NCBI GenBank assembly: GCA_017936685.1
Contig: JAGBFA010000011.1
Coordinates: 1 to 64,000, forward strand
DNA from: Alistipes sp.
GTDB taxonomy: Bacteria; Bacteroidota; Bacteroidia; Bacteroidales; Rikenellaceae
DNA: 64,000 nucleotides
Reading direction: 5' to 3'
Translations under genes and position numbers: made by a program
Notes under the pieces: generated by a model
Told to the model about the DNA's origin: nothing
What the model saw: the letters and a program-made list of their open reading frames with translations, nothing else
Database searches by the model: none
Shown: in pieces, positions 15,627 to 24,862 of the stretch
How positions within the stretch are numbered: the stretch's first letter is position 1
How the letters are laid out: the number at the start of each line of letters is the position of its first letter

Positions 15627-17030
15627 CTATCTCAGGTATATATCGTTCTCGCCGATGAGTCGTCCCTCGGTGTAGAGCTGCACCTTGTAGGTACCGGCAG
15701 CAAGACCCTTGCGGCTGTAATCGTAGAATATGCTGACCGGCACGTCGTTGTTCTCGTAGTCGACCGTGCGCTCGGCCGAGGCCAGCAGCGCGTCGCCCTC
15801 GTAGGAGAACGTTATGACGTTGTCGGGCGAGAGCAGATAGCCGTCGGGCGATATGATTCGTACATAGACGGTCTTCTGCCCGGGTTCGGCCAGTTCGTTG
15901 GCCGTAAGCTCGAAGTCGACGCGCAGGCGTTCGGCGTTTCTGACACGCGACACCGACTTGCTCTTGGCGTTGAGCGGCGACATCGCTATGCCGCGGGCGC
16001 GTATTACGGAGCCTATGCGCACCTTGCTGTTGAGCTCCTCGGCCTTCTCCTCGGCCACGTCGGCACGCAGCTGCGCCGTGGAGATCTCCTTCTTGTAGGA
16101 TATGTTCTCGGCTTGCAGATGTTTGTTGATGTTGTTGAGCGAGTCGATCTGCCGCAGGTAGCCCTTCATGACATCTTTCAACGTGGCCAGCTCGCGCTTG
16201 TATTTGTTGATCTGGTTGTAGTTGTAGGTCTTCTCCTTCTGCAACTGTTCGAGCATGGCCGTGGCCTGCTGATACTTGACCAGCATCGTGTCGTTCTGTA
16301 TCTTCATGTTCTCGAACTCGGCCACAAGATCCTGTGCGTCGGCCTCCAACTGCGAGTTCTCCTCTTCGAGCATCTGCTTGGCCGAGGTTATCAGCTCGGC
16401 ATTGCGCTCTACCTCGCGCACCTTGTTGACATATTTGGTGAAGAAGAATGCAAGGGGGATAATGATAAGTATCAGTATGACAAGCGCGATGCGGTAGCCC
16501 TTCGTAGACTTGCGCATGCGCTCCAACTCCTCGCTGTCGGCATAGCTGTCGGCGGGATAGTCTGCGCCTCCGTCATCGGTGCGGCGGTCGTCGTAGGCTC
16601 GGCGGTCGTAATCGTTGCGCGGACGGTCGTAATCGTCGTGCGAGCGACCGGTATTGACAATCGGCTCGACGACGGGCATAACGCGCGGCCGCTCGTCGCG
16701 CACTGCGTTCCGTGCAGGTGCAGGCTCTGTCGGACGCTGAGGCGCAGGCTCGCTGACGCTCTCGCGCACAGCCTCCTGTGCAGGCTCCCGTTCGGGTGCG
16801 ACAGGACGTGCCGGCTGTGCAGGTCCGGCGGGCTGCACCGGTTGTGCTTCGCCCTGCTGTTGCAGACGGTCGTTGAGTGTGACGGGCGTTGCTCCGCGCT
16901 CGGCCAGAATATCGTTGAGTGTCTTGGGTGCGGCCGGTGCTGCCGCGGCGACCTCCTCGCCGCAGATCGGGCAGGCCGAGGCCTTGTCCGATACGAGATT
17001 GCCGCATTTCTTACATCTGATAAGTGCCAT
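15627..17030 (-). CDS. Zinc-ribbon, single-pass membrane coiled-coil protein
   Basis: 467 aa, function not known. In order: zinc ribbon with C6/C9 and C20/C23 (RCKKCGN..CPICG), a Pro/Ala/Glu-rich disordered linker to about 125, an Asp/Arg/Tyr-rich stretch, a transmembrane helix at about 180-198, a long coiled coil about 203-345, and a beta-rich C-terminal domain (YVRIISPDGYLLSP). This places the ribbon in the cytoplasm and the coiled coil outside. TLND occurs twice in the linker. A TATATTTG element lies upstream at 17057-17064 (minus). A structural or envelope-spanning role is an inference only. Confidence 0.8.
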   Translation of the reverse strand: MALIRCKKCGNLVSDKASACPICGEEVAAAAPAAPKTLNDILAERGATPVTLNDRLQQQGEAQPVQPAGPAQPARPVAPEREPAQEAVRESVSEPAPQRPTEPAPARNAVRDERPRVMPVVEPIVNTGRSHDDYDRPRNDYDRRAYDDRRTDDGGADYPADSYADSEELERMRKSTKGYRIALVILILIIIPLAFFFTKYVNKVREVERNAELITSAKQMLEEENSQLEADAQDLVAEFENMKIQNDTMLVKYQQATAMLEQLQKEKTYNYNQINKYKRELATLKDVMKGYLRQIDSLNNINKHLQAENISYKKEISTAQLRADVAEEKAEELNSKVRIGSVIRARGIAMSPLNAKSKSVSRVRNAERLRVDFELTANELAEPGQKTVYVRIISPDGYLLSPDNVITFSYEGDALLASAERTVDYENNDVPVSIFYDYSRKGLAAGTYKVQLYTEGRLIGENDIYLR

Positions 17031-17056
17031 ATCGAGATACTTGAAAGTTTCAGGTG

Positions 17057-17064
17057 CAAATATA
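17057..17064 (-). promoter_or_regulatory. -7 promoter element of the zinc-ribbon protein gene
   Basis: TATATTTG on the minus strand, 26 bases before the start codon. No convincing -33 TTTG is seen upstream. Confidence 0.5.
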
Positions 17065-17085
17065 ACGTTTTTTCTTAGTAACCTA

Positions 17086-19200
17086 TTATGAAATCTGCGA
17101 GAAATCCATCTTCTCGTGCGAGGCGTAACGCTCTTTGAGCCGCCTTAGTCCGCTGTTTTCGGGCAGTGATAGGGTGCGGTCTTTCGCGAGCAGGGCGACG
17201 GCCTCGTCGCGCGTGAGCTGCATGATCTGGGTGTCGGCGGCGAGGTTGGCTATGCGCAGATCGAACGCCTCGCCGCTCTGCTGCGTGCCGTGCACGTCGC
17301 CTGCGCCGCGCAGTTTCAGGTCGAGCTCGGCCAGCTGGAAGCCGTCGTTGGTCTGACACATGGCATCGAGCCGCGAACGGGCCTCGCGCGAGAGCTTGTC
17401 GCCCGACATCAGTATGCAGTAGGATTGTCCGTCGCCGCGCCCCACGCGTCCGCGCAGCTGGTGCAGTTGCGACAGGCCGAACCTCTCGGCCGACTCGATG
17501 ACCATCACCGTGGCGTTGGGTACGTCTACGCCCACCTCTATGACCGAGGTGGCGATGAGTATGTCGGCCTCGCCGCGCTTGAACTGCGCCATGGCGGCCT
17601 CCTTGTCCTCGGGTTTCATCTTGCCGTGACAGACGGTGATGCGGTATTCGGGCAGCGGGAAGTCGCGCGATATCGACTCGAAGCCGTCGTGCAGATCCTT
17701 GTAATCCATCTTCTCCGACTCCTTGATAAGGGGGTAGACTATGTAGACCTGGCGGTGTTTGCGTATCTCTTCGCGCAGGAACCCGAACATCTTCAATCTC
17801 GAAGCGTCGGTGTAGCGGTATGTGCGTATGGGCTGGCGTCCGGGCGGCAGCTCGTCTATGACCGATACGTCGAGATCGCCGTAGAGGGTCATTGCCAGCG
17901 TGCGCGGTATGGGTGTGGCCGTCATGACGAGCACGTGCGGCGGCCGCTCGTTTTTGGTCCAGAGACGTGCGCGCTGCTCGACGCCGAAGCGGTGCTGCTC
18001 GTCTATGACTACGTAGCCCAACTGCTTGAATACCACCTTGTCCTCGATCAGGGCGTGGGTGCCGATGAGTATGTCGATCTTGCCCGATGCCGCGCCCTCC
18101 AACGCCTCGCGCCTCTCGCGCGAGCGGGACGAGCCTGTGAGTATGCCTATGTTGAGGGGCATGCCCTCGGTCATGCGCACCATGCCGGCATAGTGCTGGC
18201 GGGCAAGTATTTCGGTCGGGGCCATGATGCAGGCCTGATAGCCGTTGTCGACGGCCAGCAGCATCGACATCAATGCCACCATCGTCTTGCCGCTGCCCAC
18301 ATCGCCCTGCAACAGGCGGTTCATCTGCCGTCCGGAGATCATGTCCGAGCGTATCTCCTTTATGACGCGCTGCTGCGCGCCGGTCAGCGGGAACGGCAGC
18401 TTTTCGCGATAGAAGCCGTTGAACAGCTCTCCCACGCGCGGCATCATGAATCCGTCGCCGCGTGCCATGCGTGCCGAGCGGCGCGACTGTATTGTGAGCT
18501 GCACGCCTAACAGTTCGTCGAATTTGAGCCGGTACTGCGCCTGCCGCAACAGCTCGGGCGACTGCGGGAAGTGTATGTTGTAGAGTGCCTCGCGCAGCGG
18601 CATCAACGCGTTGCGGCGGCGTATTGCCTCGGGCAGCGTCTCCTCGATGCCGTCTTTGGCTATCTGCCATGCGTTGGTCATGATCGTCGACATGGCCTTG
18701 GTGCCTATGCCGTGCGAGAGCTTCTCGGTGGAGGGGTATATGCCTTGAAAGCCGCTCTCCGCCTTGCGCGAGAGTGCCTGCTCGACGGTCTCTATCTCGG
18801 GGTGAATCATGTTGAATGTGCCGCGATAGAACGACGGACGGCCGAATATGATATATTCGCGTCCCACCTCCACGCGCTTCTCTATCCACTTTATGCCCTG
18901 GAACCACAGCAGCTCGGTCGAGCCGCTCGTGTCCGACACCGATGCCATGAACCGCTGCTTGCGCCCCGTGCCCGAGTAGGATATGCCCGTTATGCGGCCG
19001 CGAATCTGTATCAGAGTCGATTCCAGCGATTCGTCAACCTCGCCTATGGAGTATATGCGGCGGCGGTCGATGTAGCGGTAGGGTATATGATAGAGCAGGT
19101 CGCCGACGGTGCGTATGTCAAGCTCGCGCGTCAGCAGACGCGCACGCGCTTCGCCCACGCCGCCGACGAACTTCACATCGTATGACAATGCGTTTTGCAT
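17086..19200 (-). CDS. recG: ATP-dependent DNA helicase RecG
   Basis: 704 aa. It unwinds branched DNA and remodels stalled forks. An OB-fold wedge domain (about 60-150, SYSGTGRKQRFMASVSD) precedes helicase motifs: GDVGSGKTMVAL (Walker A), VVIDEQHRFGV (DEQH box), TATPIPRTLAMT (motif III) and QLRGRVGRGDGQSYC (motif VI). The start MQNALSY was chosen because a promoter lies a few bases upstream and the extension would cross it. The zinc-ribbon gene follows 55 bases downstream. Confidence 0.96.
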   Translation of the reverse strand: MQNALSYDVKFVGGVGEARARLLTRELDIRTVGDLLYHIPYRYIDRRRIYSIGEVDESLESTLIQIRGRITGISYSGTGRKQRFMASVSDTSGSTELLWFQGIKWIEKRVEVGREYIIFGRPSFYRGTFNMIHPEIETVEQALSRKAESGFQGIYPSTEKLSHGIGTKAMSTIMTNAWQIAKDGIEETLPEAIRRRNALMPLREALYNIHFPQSPELLRQAQYRLKFDELLGVQLTIQSRRSARMARGDGFMMPRVGELFNGFYREKLPFPLTGAQQRVIKEIRSDMISGRQMNRLLQGDVGSGKTMVALMSMLLAVDNGYQACIMAPTEILARQHYAGMVRMTEGMPLNIGILTGSSRSRERREALEGAASGKIDILIGTHALIEDKVVFKQLGYVVIDEQHRFGVEQRARLWTKNERPPHVLVMTATPIPRTLAMTLYGDLDVSVIDELPPGRQPIRTYRYTDASRLKMFGFLREEIRKHRQVYIVYPLIKESEKMDYKDLHDGFESISRDFPLPEYRITVCHGKMKPEDKEAAMAQFKRGEADILIATSVIEVGVDVPNATVMVIESAERFGLSQLHQLRGRVGRGDGQSYCILMSGDKLSREARSRLDAMCQTNDGFQLAELDLKLRGAGDVHGTQQSGEAFDLRIANLAADTQIMQLTRDEAVALLAKDRTLSLPENSGLRRLKERYASHEKMDFSQIS

Positions 19201-19204
19201 ACGA

Positions 19205-19237
19205 CAAAGATATGTTTTTTCGGCTATTTTACCAAAC
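19205..19237 (-). promoter_or_regulatory. Promoter of recG
   Basis: On the minus strand GTTTG (19233-19237), 20-base spacer, TATCTTTG (19205-19212). The -33 element is inside the last codons of the radical SAM gene, and the predicted start of transcription is within a few bases of the recG ATG. Confidence 0.65.
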
Positions 19238-20300
19238 GCCGCCAGTGACATGTCAGCAGCTGCCTGTCATCGTCGTAGAGGTGCATGCCGTTGCCCTGAC
19301 AGTATCGCCACATCTCGCAGTCGGCGCACTGACCCTTGTGTGCCCAATCCCGCCGGCGGTACTCCGCGAAACGCTCCTGCCACACCTGCCAGAAGTCGTC
19401 GCGATAGATGTTGCCCTGCGCAAATAATGAACGGATCGAAGTGCAGCCCGATATGTCGCCGTCGATGCGGATCGAGGCTGTGCCGATGCCGGCATAACAC
19501 TCGAAGAACCCGTCGCGCACGCGTGTCTCGTAGCCGCCCAGAAAGCCCTCGCAGCCGTAGCTGGCATCGATGCGCCCCTCCTTGCGCGTGCGCTCGATGA
19601 AACGCATCATCTCGGTGAACTGCTCGTCGGATAGTTGCAGCGAGATGTCCGATGCGGCGCGGCCGACGGGGAATATGGAGAAGAGCCGCCACTGGCGCAC
19701 GCCGAGAGATATGAGAAACTCCTTGAACTCGTCGAGCCGCGGCATCAGTGCCGGCGTTACGCATGTCACCACGTCGGAGGCCAGCTCGCTGTCGGCCGAG
19801 ATCATGCGCACGGCCTCCACTGCGCGCGCGAAGCTCTCCCTGTTGCGGCGTATGTACATGTGCTCCTGCTCGAAACCGTCGAGCGAGACGGTGATGGAGT
19901 GCAGCCCCGCGCGGATCAGCGAATCGAGCCTCGCGCGCGTCAGAGCCAGACCGTTGGTCACCATGCCCCACGGGTATTGCCGCCTGTACAACTCACGGCC
20001 TATCTGTTCCAGATCGCGGCGTACCAGCACCTCGCCGCCCGAGAGTATTACGAGCACCTTGTGCGGATCGACGTGCGGCGTGATCTGCGTATCCAACACG
20101 CGGAAGAAGTCTTCGGCCGGCATGTCGGGCGCGAGCGACTCCGCGCGGCAGTCGCTGCCGCAGTGGCGGCATTGCAGATTGCAGCGCAGCGTACACTCCC
20201 AGAAGAGCGTGCGCAGCCGGTGCTCCTCTATGTGCTGTTTGTGTAGCCGCCCGAACAGGCGCAGCCCCATGCGCTGGCGCAGACTGAGTCGTTTGCCCAT
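19224..20300 (-). CDS. Radical SAM/SPASM protein of the rSAM/lipoprotein system
   Basis: 358 aa. The 4Fe-4S motif is C40-x3-C44-x2-C47 (CNLQCRHC), with an extra Cys36 and Cys51. VILSGGEVLVR is the SAM-binding GGE region, and SLDG follows. The C-terminal third carries many Cys (GCEGF, FFECYAG, ISGCTS, QCADCEMWRYC, LLTCHW) as in SPASM domains with auxiliary clusters. Two lipoprotein genes lie directly upstream with 2- and 4-base contacts. This matches a Bacteroidales pairing catalogued as the rSAM/lipoprotein system, whose chemistry is not known. A modification of the lipoproteins, such as a Cys-containing motif, is inferred. Confidence 0.88.
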   Translation of the reverse strand: MGKRLSLRQRMGLRLFGRLHKQHIEEHRLRTLFWECTLRCNLQCRHCGSDCRAESLAPDMPAEDFFRVLDTQITPHVDPHKVLVILSGGEVLVRRDLEQIGRELYRRQYPWGMVTNGLALTRARLDSLIRAGLHSITVSLDGFEQEHMYIRRNRESFARAVEAVRMISADSELASDVVTCVTPALMPRLDEFKEFLISLGVRQWRLFSIFPVGRAASDISLQLSDEQFTEMMRFIERTRKEGRIDASYGCEGFLGGYETRVRDGFFECYAGIGTASIRIDGDISGCTSIRSLFAQGNIYRDDFWQVWQERFAEYRRRDWAHKGQCADCEMWRYCQGNGMHLYDDDRQLLTCHWRRLVK

Positions 20301-20302
20301 TG

Positions 20303-20740
20303 TCAGTCGTCTGTTTTAGGACTGCCGGCCTTCGTGAGCGTCACATCGCCCAATTCGGCCTTGTAGGCACCTCTGTACCAATTAGAACCCGATTCGGGTG
20401 CCGTCTGCTCGAATTTATCTTTGACCGCCACCTCTTTGAGCGAAAATTCGCCGCCGTTCTTCTCTCCGTCCATATCGGTGAACAGCAGCATGTCGGGCAG
20501 ATCTATGCCGTGCTGGTCGATTGCGAATCGTCCGTCGGCATCGCTCACGGCCATGTCGCGCAACATCGGCGTGCCGACGATGATTCCCTGTACGGGATTG
20601 GACTCCGTATCTACCACGCGCCCCGAAACGTGGAAATCTACGTATGGACAGCCGTATTCCATTTGCTGTTCATTCTCTTTGTCGCTGCATGCCGAGAATC
20701 CGAGCAGTGCCAGCAATGCCATGATGATCTTCTGTGTCAT
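20303..20740 (-). CDS. Radical SAM-associated lipoprotein (second copy)
   Basis: 145 aa. Signal peptide with lipobox LLGFSAC (Cys at about 18). The mature part begins near EYGCPYVDFHVSGRVVD, a sequence shared with its neighbour, followed by a CarboxypepD-reg-like beta-sandwich (SGRVVDTESNPVQGI..VSDADGRF) and a C-terminal YKAELGDVTLTK. The start overlaps the stop of the upstream lipoprotein and its stop is two bases from the radical SAM start. The conserved GCPYV is a candidate site of modification. Confidence 0.85.
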   Translation of the reverse strand: MTQKIIMALLALLGFSACSDKENEQQMEYGCPYVDFHVSGRVVDTESNPVQGIIVGTPMLRDMAVSDADGRFAIDQHGIDLPDMLLFTDMDGEKNGGEFSLKEVAVKDKFEQTAPESGSNWYRGAYKAELGDVTLTKAGSPKTDD

Positions 20741-21198
20741 AACGATGGTGTTTTATGGGTTGATTGTTTTCTCTGTCTCTTGTCGTCCGCAGGGCTGTCG
20801 TCCGACTCGGCCTTCGTGAGCGTCACATCGCCCAACTCGGCCTTGTAGGCACCTTCGTACCAGCCCGAGCCTTTGGCCGTCTGTACGAACCGGCCATTCA
20901 GATCCACCTCTTCGGGCAAAAACTCGCCGCCGTTTTCTTCTCCGTCCCTGTCGGTGCAGCATATCTTGCCGGGCAGTGAGGCGTAGTTCTCCTCGATGGT
21001 GAAATATCCCTGGCTGTCGCTCCGCGTAGAGCCGTACTCATCGGCGGTTATCTCGATTCCGGGTATGGGATTGGACTGCGCGTCGACCACGCGTCCAGAG
21101 ACGTGGAAATTCACGTACGGGCAGCCGTATTCCTCTCTGCAACCGGCAAGCGAGAAGCCGAGCAGTGCCAGCAGTGCCGTTATGATTTTCCCTGTCAT
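20737..21198 (-). CDS. Radical SAM-associated lipoprotein (first copy)
   Basis: 153 aa from the start MTGKIITALLALLGFS, chosen by alignment with the paralog (MTQKIIMALLALLGFS) over a start eight codons upstream. Lipobox LAGC, then EYGCPYVNFHVSGRVVDAQ, IPGIEITADEYGSTRSDSQG and YKAELGDVTLTK, each matching the paralog. The tail after TLTK is longer and hydrophilic. First gene of the three-gene operon; the pair probably arose by tandem duplication. Confidence 0.83.
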   Translation of the reverse strand: MTGKIITALLALLGFSLAGCREEYGCPYVNFHVSGRVVDAQSNPIPGIEITADEYGSTRSDSQGYFTIEENYASLPGKICCTDRDGEENGGEFLPEEVDLNGRFVQTAKGSGWYEGAYKAELGDVTLTKAESDDSPADDKRQRKQSTHKTPSL

Positions 21199-21283
21199 GT
21201 CGATCTTCTTTTTATGGTTCATTGCAAATGGGTGTTACCGAGCATATTGCTCACCGACAAATATACAATAAAAAAATCGATTA

Positions 21284-21314
21284 TTTGCAATCCTGCGAAA
21301 AAAAGTTATCTTTG
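21284..21314 (+). promoter_or_regulatory. Promoter of the acyltransferase-ispG-recO unit
   Basis: TTTG (21284-21287), 19-base spacer, TATCTTTG (21307-21314). The ATG is 30 bases downstream. Confidence 0.8.
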
Positions 21315-21344
21315 TCCTGTAAAAAAACATAAATACTCTTCATC

Positions 21345-22499
21345 ATGCAAACTCACTCGGTCAAGGCAGGCCGCCTGCCGTCGCTCGACATACTGCGCGG
21401 CCTTACCGTCGCGCTGATGATTCTTGTCAACAACCCGGGCAGCTGGTCGCACAAATTCGATTTTCTGGCGCACTGCCCGTGGGACGGCTGTACGCCCACC
21501 GATCTGGTCTTCCCGTTCTTTCTGTTCATCGTCGGAGCCTCTGTCTGGTTCGCCTTCCGCCGCTACGATCACCGCCTCTCGGGCAAGGCTCTGCGCAAGA
21601 TTATAAAGCGCGGCCTGCTGATATGGGCGGTTGGCATCGTCATATCGAAATTCCCCTATTACGACTTTCCGGGCGGCGAGTGGATAGGGTGGCACGACGT
21701 GCGTATAATGGGTGTGTTGCCGCGCATAGCACTCTGCTATATGATCGGCTCGGTGCTGGTGCTATCCCTGCGCTCCACGCGCCGCATAGCGGTGGCGGCA
21801 CTGCTGCTGCTGACTGGCTACGAGATGCTGGTCTACTGTTTGGGCGATGCCTCATTGGAGGGGTTCTTCGGTGCGAAGGTCGATACGGCACTGCTGGGCG
21901 AAGAGCACGTCTACCACGGTTACCGCAACGCCGCTGGCGAGCGCGTGGCCTTCGATCCCGAGGGCGTGATGAGCACCATGACGGCCGTGGTCAATGTCCT
22001 GCTGGGCTTTCTGGCGGCCAAGTGCGCTGCCGGTAGCGGCGATAGGCGCAGCGGCATGATGCGCGTGGGTGTCTGGGGCGGCATCGGCATCGTGGCGGCA
22101 CTGGCTCTGAACACCTTGATACCGATCAACAAACCCATCTGGTCGGCCTCGTATGTGCTCTACACGTGCGGCATTGCGGCCGTGGTGTGGAACGTCGTGT
22201 CGTATTTTGTCGACCGAGGCAAGGGCGTGGGCGCAGTGGGGCGCACGTTCGAGGTCTTCGGCACCAATGCGCTGTTTGCATACGTGCTGTCGACACTCTT
22301 CGCCAAGCTCTTTGCGCAGATCAGAGTGTGGAACGCCGCGCACGATGCCCTCGTTACGCCCTACGCGCGCTGGTATGAGATGCTCGCCTCGCTGACTACG
22401 CCCGAGGTGGGGTCGATGTTGTGCGCACTGTCGCTGGTGGCATTGTGCTGGTTAGTGACATGGCCTTTGTATCGCAAACGCATATATATAAAATTGTAA
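21345..22499 (+). CDS. HGSNAT/DUF5009-like transmembrane acyltransferase family protein
   Basis: 384 aa, about ten transmembrane segments. The N-terminus RLPSLDILRGLTVALMILVNNPG and WDGCTPTDLVFPFFLFIVGAS are typical of bacterial relatives of heparan-alpha-glucosaminide N-acetyltransferase (NagX/DUF5009). Human HGSNAT uses a His in the region that here reads WSHKFDFL or nearby; activity in bacteria is not established. It may modify cell-surface or scavenged amino sugars (inference). ispG starts six bases after its stop, so both share a transcript. Confidence 0.83.
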   Translation: MQTHSVKAGRLPSLDILRGLTVALMILVNNPGSWSHKFDFLAHCPWDGCTPTDLVFPFFLFIVGASVWFAFRRYDHRLSGKALRKIIKRGLLIWAVGIVISKFPYYDFPGGEWIGWHDVRIMGVLPRIALCYMIGSVLVLSLRSTRRIAVAALLLLTGYEMLVYCLGDASLEGFFGAKVDTALLGEEHVYHGYRNAAGERVAFDPEGVMSTMTAVVNVLLGFLAAKCAAGSGDRRSGMMRVGVWGGIGIVAALALNTLIPINKPIWSASYVLYTCGIAAVVWNVVSYFVDRGKGVGAVGRTFEVFGTNALFAYVLSTLFAKLFAQIRVWNAAHDALVTPYARWYEMLASLTTPEVGSMLCALSLVALCWLVTWPLYRKRIYIKL

Positions 22500-22505
22500 C
22501 ATATC

Positions 22506-24002
22506 ATGATCTCTCTTGACGAATTTCGCCGCCGACCCACGCACGCTGTGCGCATCGGCGGTTGCACGATAGGCGGCTCGGCTCCGATTGCCGTGCAGTC
22601 GATGACCAACACCCCCACGGCCGATCTCCGCGCCTCGGTGGCGCAGACCGAACGCATAGCCGATGCCGGTGCGCCGATAGTACGCCTCACGGCGCAGGGA
22701 CGCAGGGAGGGCGAGGCTCTGGCCGGCATAGTGGCCGCACTGCGTGCCGACAACTATCCGACGGCCGTGGTGGCCGACATACATTTCACGCCCGAGATAG
22801 CCTTCATGGCGGCCGAGGCGGTGGATAAGGTGCGCATCAATCCGGGCAACTTCCGCACCGACTCCGGCCAGTTGGAGCATCTGGTTGAGATATGCCGCCG
22901 CCGCGGTGTGGCGTTGCGCATAGGTGTCAACCACGGCTCGCTCGCCCGACGCATCGTCGACGAGTGGGGCGATACGCCCGAGGGCATGGTGGCATCGGCC
23001 ATGGAGTTCCTGCGCCGCTGCCGTGAGCTGGATTTCGACCAGGTCGTGGTGTCGATGAAGTCGAGCAACACGCGCGTCATGGTTCATGCCTACCGTCTGC
23101 TGGTCGAGGCTATGGATCGCGAGGGCATGACCTATCCGCTGCATGTGGGTGTGACGGAGGCCGGCGACGGACGCGAGGGGCGCATCAAGAGTGCGGTGGG
23201 CATAGGTGCGCTGCTGGCCGACGGCATAGGCGACACCATACGCGTATCGCTTACCGAAGATCCCGAGCGCGAGGTGCCTGTGGCGCGGCAGCTGGTCGAC
23301 TATTTCGCCCGCCGCGAGGGTCGCTTCCATGTGCATCACCCCGAGCGTTATTCGCCGACGGCGTATCGCCGTCGCAGCTCTGTCGATATGCCCGTCACGC
23401 ACGCCGAACTGGACGAGAGATTCCTTGTCGTCGACGCCGTGAGCGGCAATCCCACGGCCGAGTGGCGTGCCGCCATACTCGACATGGAGGGTGACCGTCC
23501 TGTGGTGATACGCCGCCGCTACGAGGGTGGCGATGCCGACGAGGTGGCACTGTTCGCTGCGGCCGACATGGGACAGCTGCTGCTCGACGGTCTGGCCGAC
23601 GGCGTGTGGATCGATGCCCCCGAAATCGATGCCGCTGTGCTGCACGACATCGAGCTGATGATCCTGCAAGCCTCGCGCGTGCGTTTCTCCCGCACCGAAT
23701 ACATAGCCTGCCCCAGTTGCGGCCGCACGCTCTACGACATACAGACCGCATTGGCCCGGATCAAGGCGCGCACCGGTCATCTGCCCAACCTCAAAATAGG
23801 CGTCATGGGCTGCATCGTCAACGGCCCGGGCGAGATGGCCGATGCCGATTACGGCTACGTCGGGGCGGCTCCGGGCTGCATAACGCTCTACCGCGGCCGT
23901 GAGATCGTCGAACGCAACATTCCGCAGAGCGAGGCTCTCGACCGTCTTGTCGCCCTTATCGAGGCCGACGGCCGCTGGTCGGAGCCTGCCGCCGAAAAGT
24001 AG
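22506..24002 (+). CDS. ispG: 4-hydroxy-3-methylbut-2-enyl diphosphate synthase (IspG/GcpE)
   Basis: 498 aa. It converts MEcPP to HMBPP in the methylerythritol pathway. The TIM-barrel part has APIAVQSMTNTPTADL and INPGNF, and the C-terminal 4Fe-4S domain has CPSCGRT and GCIVNGPGE with three Cys and the cluster Glu. Between them lies an inserted segment (about residues 260-385), as in Bacteroidetes and plant enzymes, but shorter than the 600-aa forms I know from Bacteroides. recO follows ten bases downstream. Confidence 0.94.
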   Translation: MISLDEFRRRPTHAVRIGGCTIGGSAPIAVQSMTNTPTADLRASVAQTERIADAGAPIVRLTAQGRREGEALAGIVAALRADNYPTAVVADIHFTPEIAFMAAEAVDKVRINPGNFRTDSGQLEHLVEICRRRGVALRIGVNHGSLARRIVDEWGDTPEGMVASAMEFLRRCRELDFDQVVVSMKSSNTRVMVHAYRLLVEAMDREGMTYPLHVGVTEAGDGREGRIKSAVGIGALLADGIGDTIRVSLTEDPEREVPVARQLVDYFARREGRFHVHHPERYSPTAYRRRSSVDMPVTHAELDERFLVVDAVSGNPTAEWRAAILDMEGDRPVVIRRRYEGGDADEVALFAAADMGQLLLDGLADGVWIDAPEIDAAVLHDIELMILQASRVRFSRTEYIACPSCGRTLYDIQTALARIKARTGHLPNLKIGVMGCIVNGPGEMADADYGYVGAAPGCITLYRGREIVERNIPQSEALDRLVALIEADGRWSEPAAEK

Positions 24003-24012
24003 CCGCGCCGAT

Positions 24013-24741
24013 ATGTCGATGAAGAGTTACAAGGCGCGCGGCATAGTGCTCAACACCCTGAAATACGGCGAGAAGGGACTGGTCGTGCAGATGCTTACCG
24101 ACGTGTGCGGCCGTCAGAGCTACATGGTGCAGGGCGTGCGCACCGCCTCGCGCGGGTCGCGCATGGCACTCATGCAGCCCATGTTCGCCTTGGAGTTCGA
24201 GGGGTTGTCGTCGTCGAAGATGTCGATGCACCGCTTCAAGGAGGTGCGCAGCGGGGTGGTGTTGCAGTCGCTCCCGTTCGACGTGCGCAAATCCACCATG
24301 TCGCTCTTCATGGCCGAGGTGCTCTATCGTCTGATCAAGGAGTCGGAGCCTAACGACGAACTGTTTGACTTCGTGTGGGGCTCCGTTGCGGCTCTCGATG
24401 CTCTCGACGAGGGCGTGGCCAACTTCCATCTGTGGTTCTTAGCCAACCTGAGCCGTCCTCTGGGCTTCTCGCCCGACAACGACTTCCGCCCGGGCTCATG
24501 GCTCGACATACGCGACGGCCACTTCACGCCCGAGCCGCCGCCCGTAGGTTTTGCCATGACTCCCGACAACGCCTCCATACTGCACGACATGCTCGAATGC
24601 GATGTGCGTTATCTGGGCGAGATAGGACTCAACCGCACCCAGCGCGTCTCCTTTCTCGAATCCATGTTATCCTATTACGCCTATCATCTCGATGCCATAC
24701 GTTCGGTCGAGTCGATACGTATCTTACAGGAAGTCTTTTAA
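24013..24741 (+). CDS. recO: DNA repair protein RecO
   Basis: 242 aa. An N-terminal OB fold (KSYKARGIVLNTLKYGEKGLVV) is followed by a helical domain. RecO helps RecR load RecA on SSB-coated DNA. The zinc-finger Cys residues found in some RecO proteins are not obvious here. The start MSMKSYK was chosen because it follows the ispG stop by ten bases. An R1 element begins five bases after the stop codon. Confidence 0.92.
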   Translation: MSMKSYKARGIVLNTLKYGEKGLVVQMLTDVCGRQSYMVQGVRTASRGSRMALMQPMFALEFEGLSSSKMSMHRFKEVRSGVVLQSLPFDVRKSTMSLFMAEVLYRLIKESEPNDELFDFVWGSVAALDALDEGVANFHLWFLANLSRPLGFSPDNDFRPGSWLDIRDGHFTPEPPPVGFAMTPDNASILHDMLECDVRYLGEIGLNRTQRVSFLESMLSYYAYHLDAIRSVESIRILQEVF

Positions 24742-24746
24742 TTTTC

Positions 24747-24862
24747 CGTGAAAAGGCATCATTTACTTCCGTGCCTTGTCGCTCAGCAATGGGAAGTACC
24801 CTCAGTACGTCCCATCGCTGAGCTCCTGCGTTACGTTGTAACTAATGCCTTTTGACGAAAAA
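24747..24862 (+). repeat. R1 structured repeat, copy 9
   Basis: The left end is five bases past the recO stop. Outer arms AAAAGGCAT/ATGCCTTTT and inner stem ATGGGAaGTAC/GTACgTCCCAT, the same variant as copy 8. Confidence 0.87.

Noticed and set aside
22452..23780. 442-codon open frame antisense to ispG
   Set aside because: ispG motifs and operon spacing are unambiguous; the antisense frame shows only His/Arg-rich filler.
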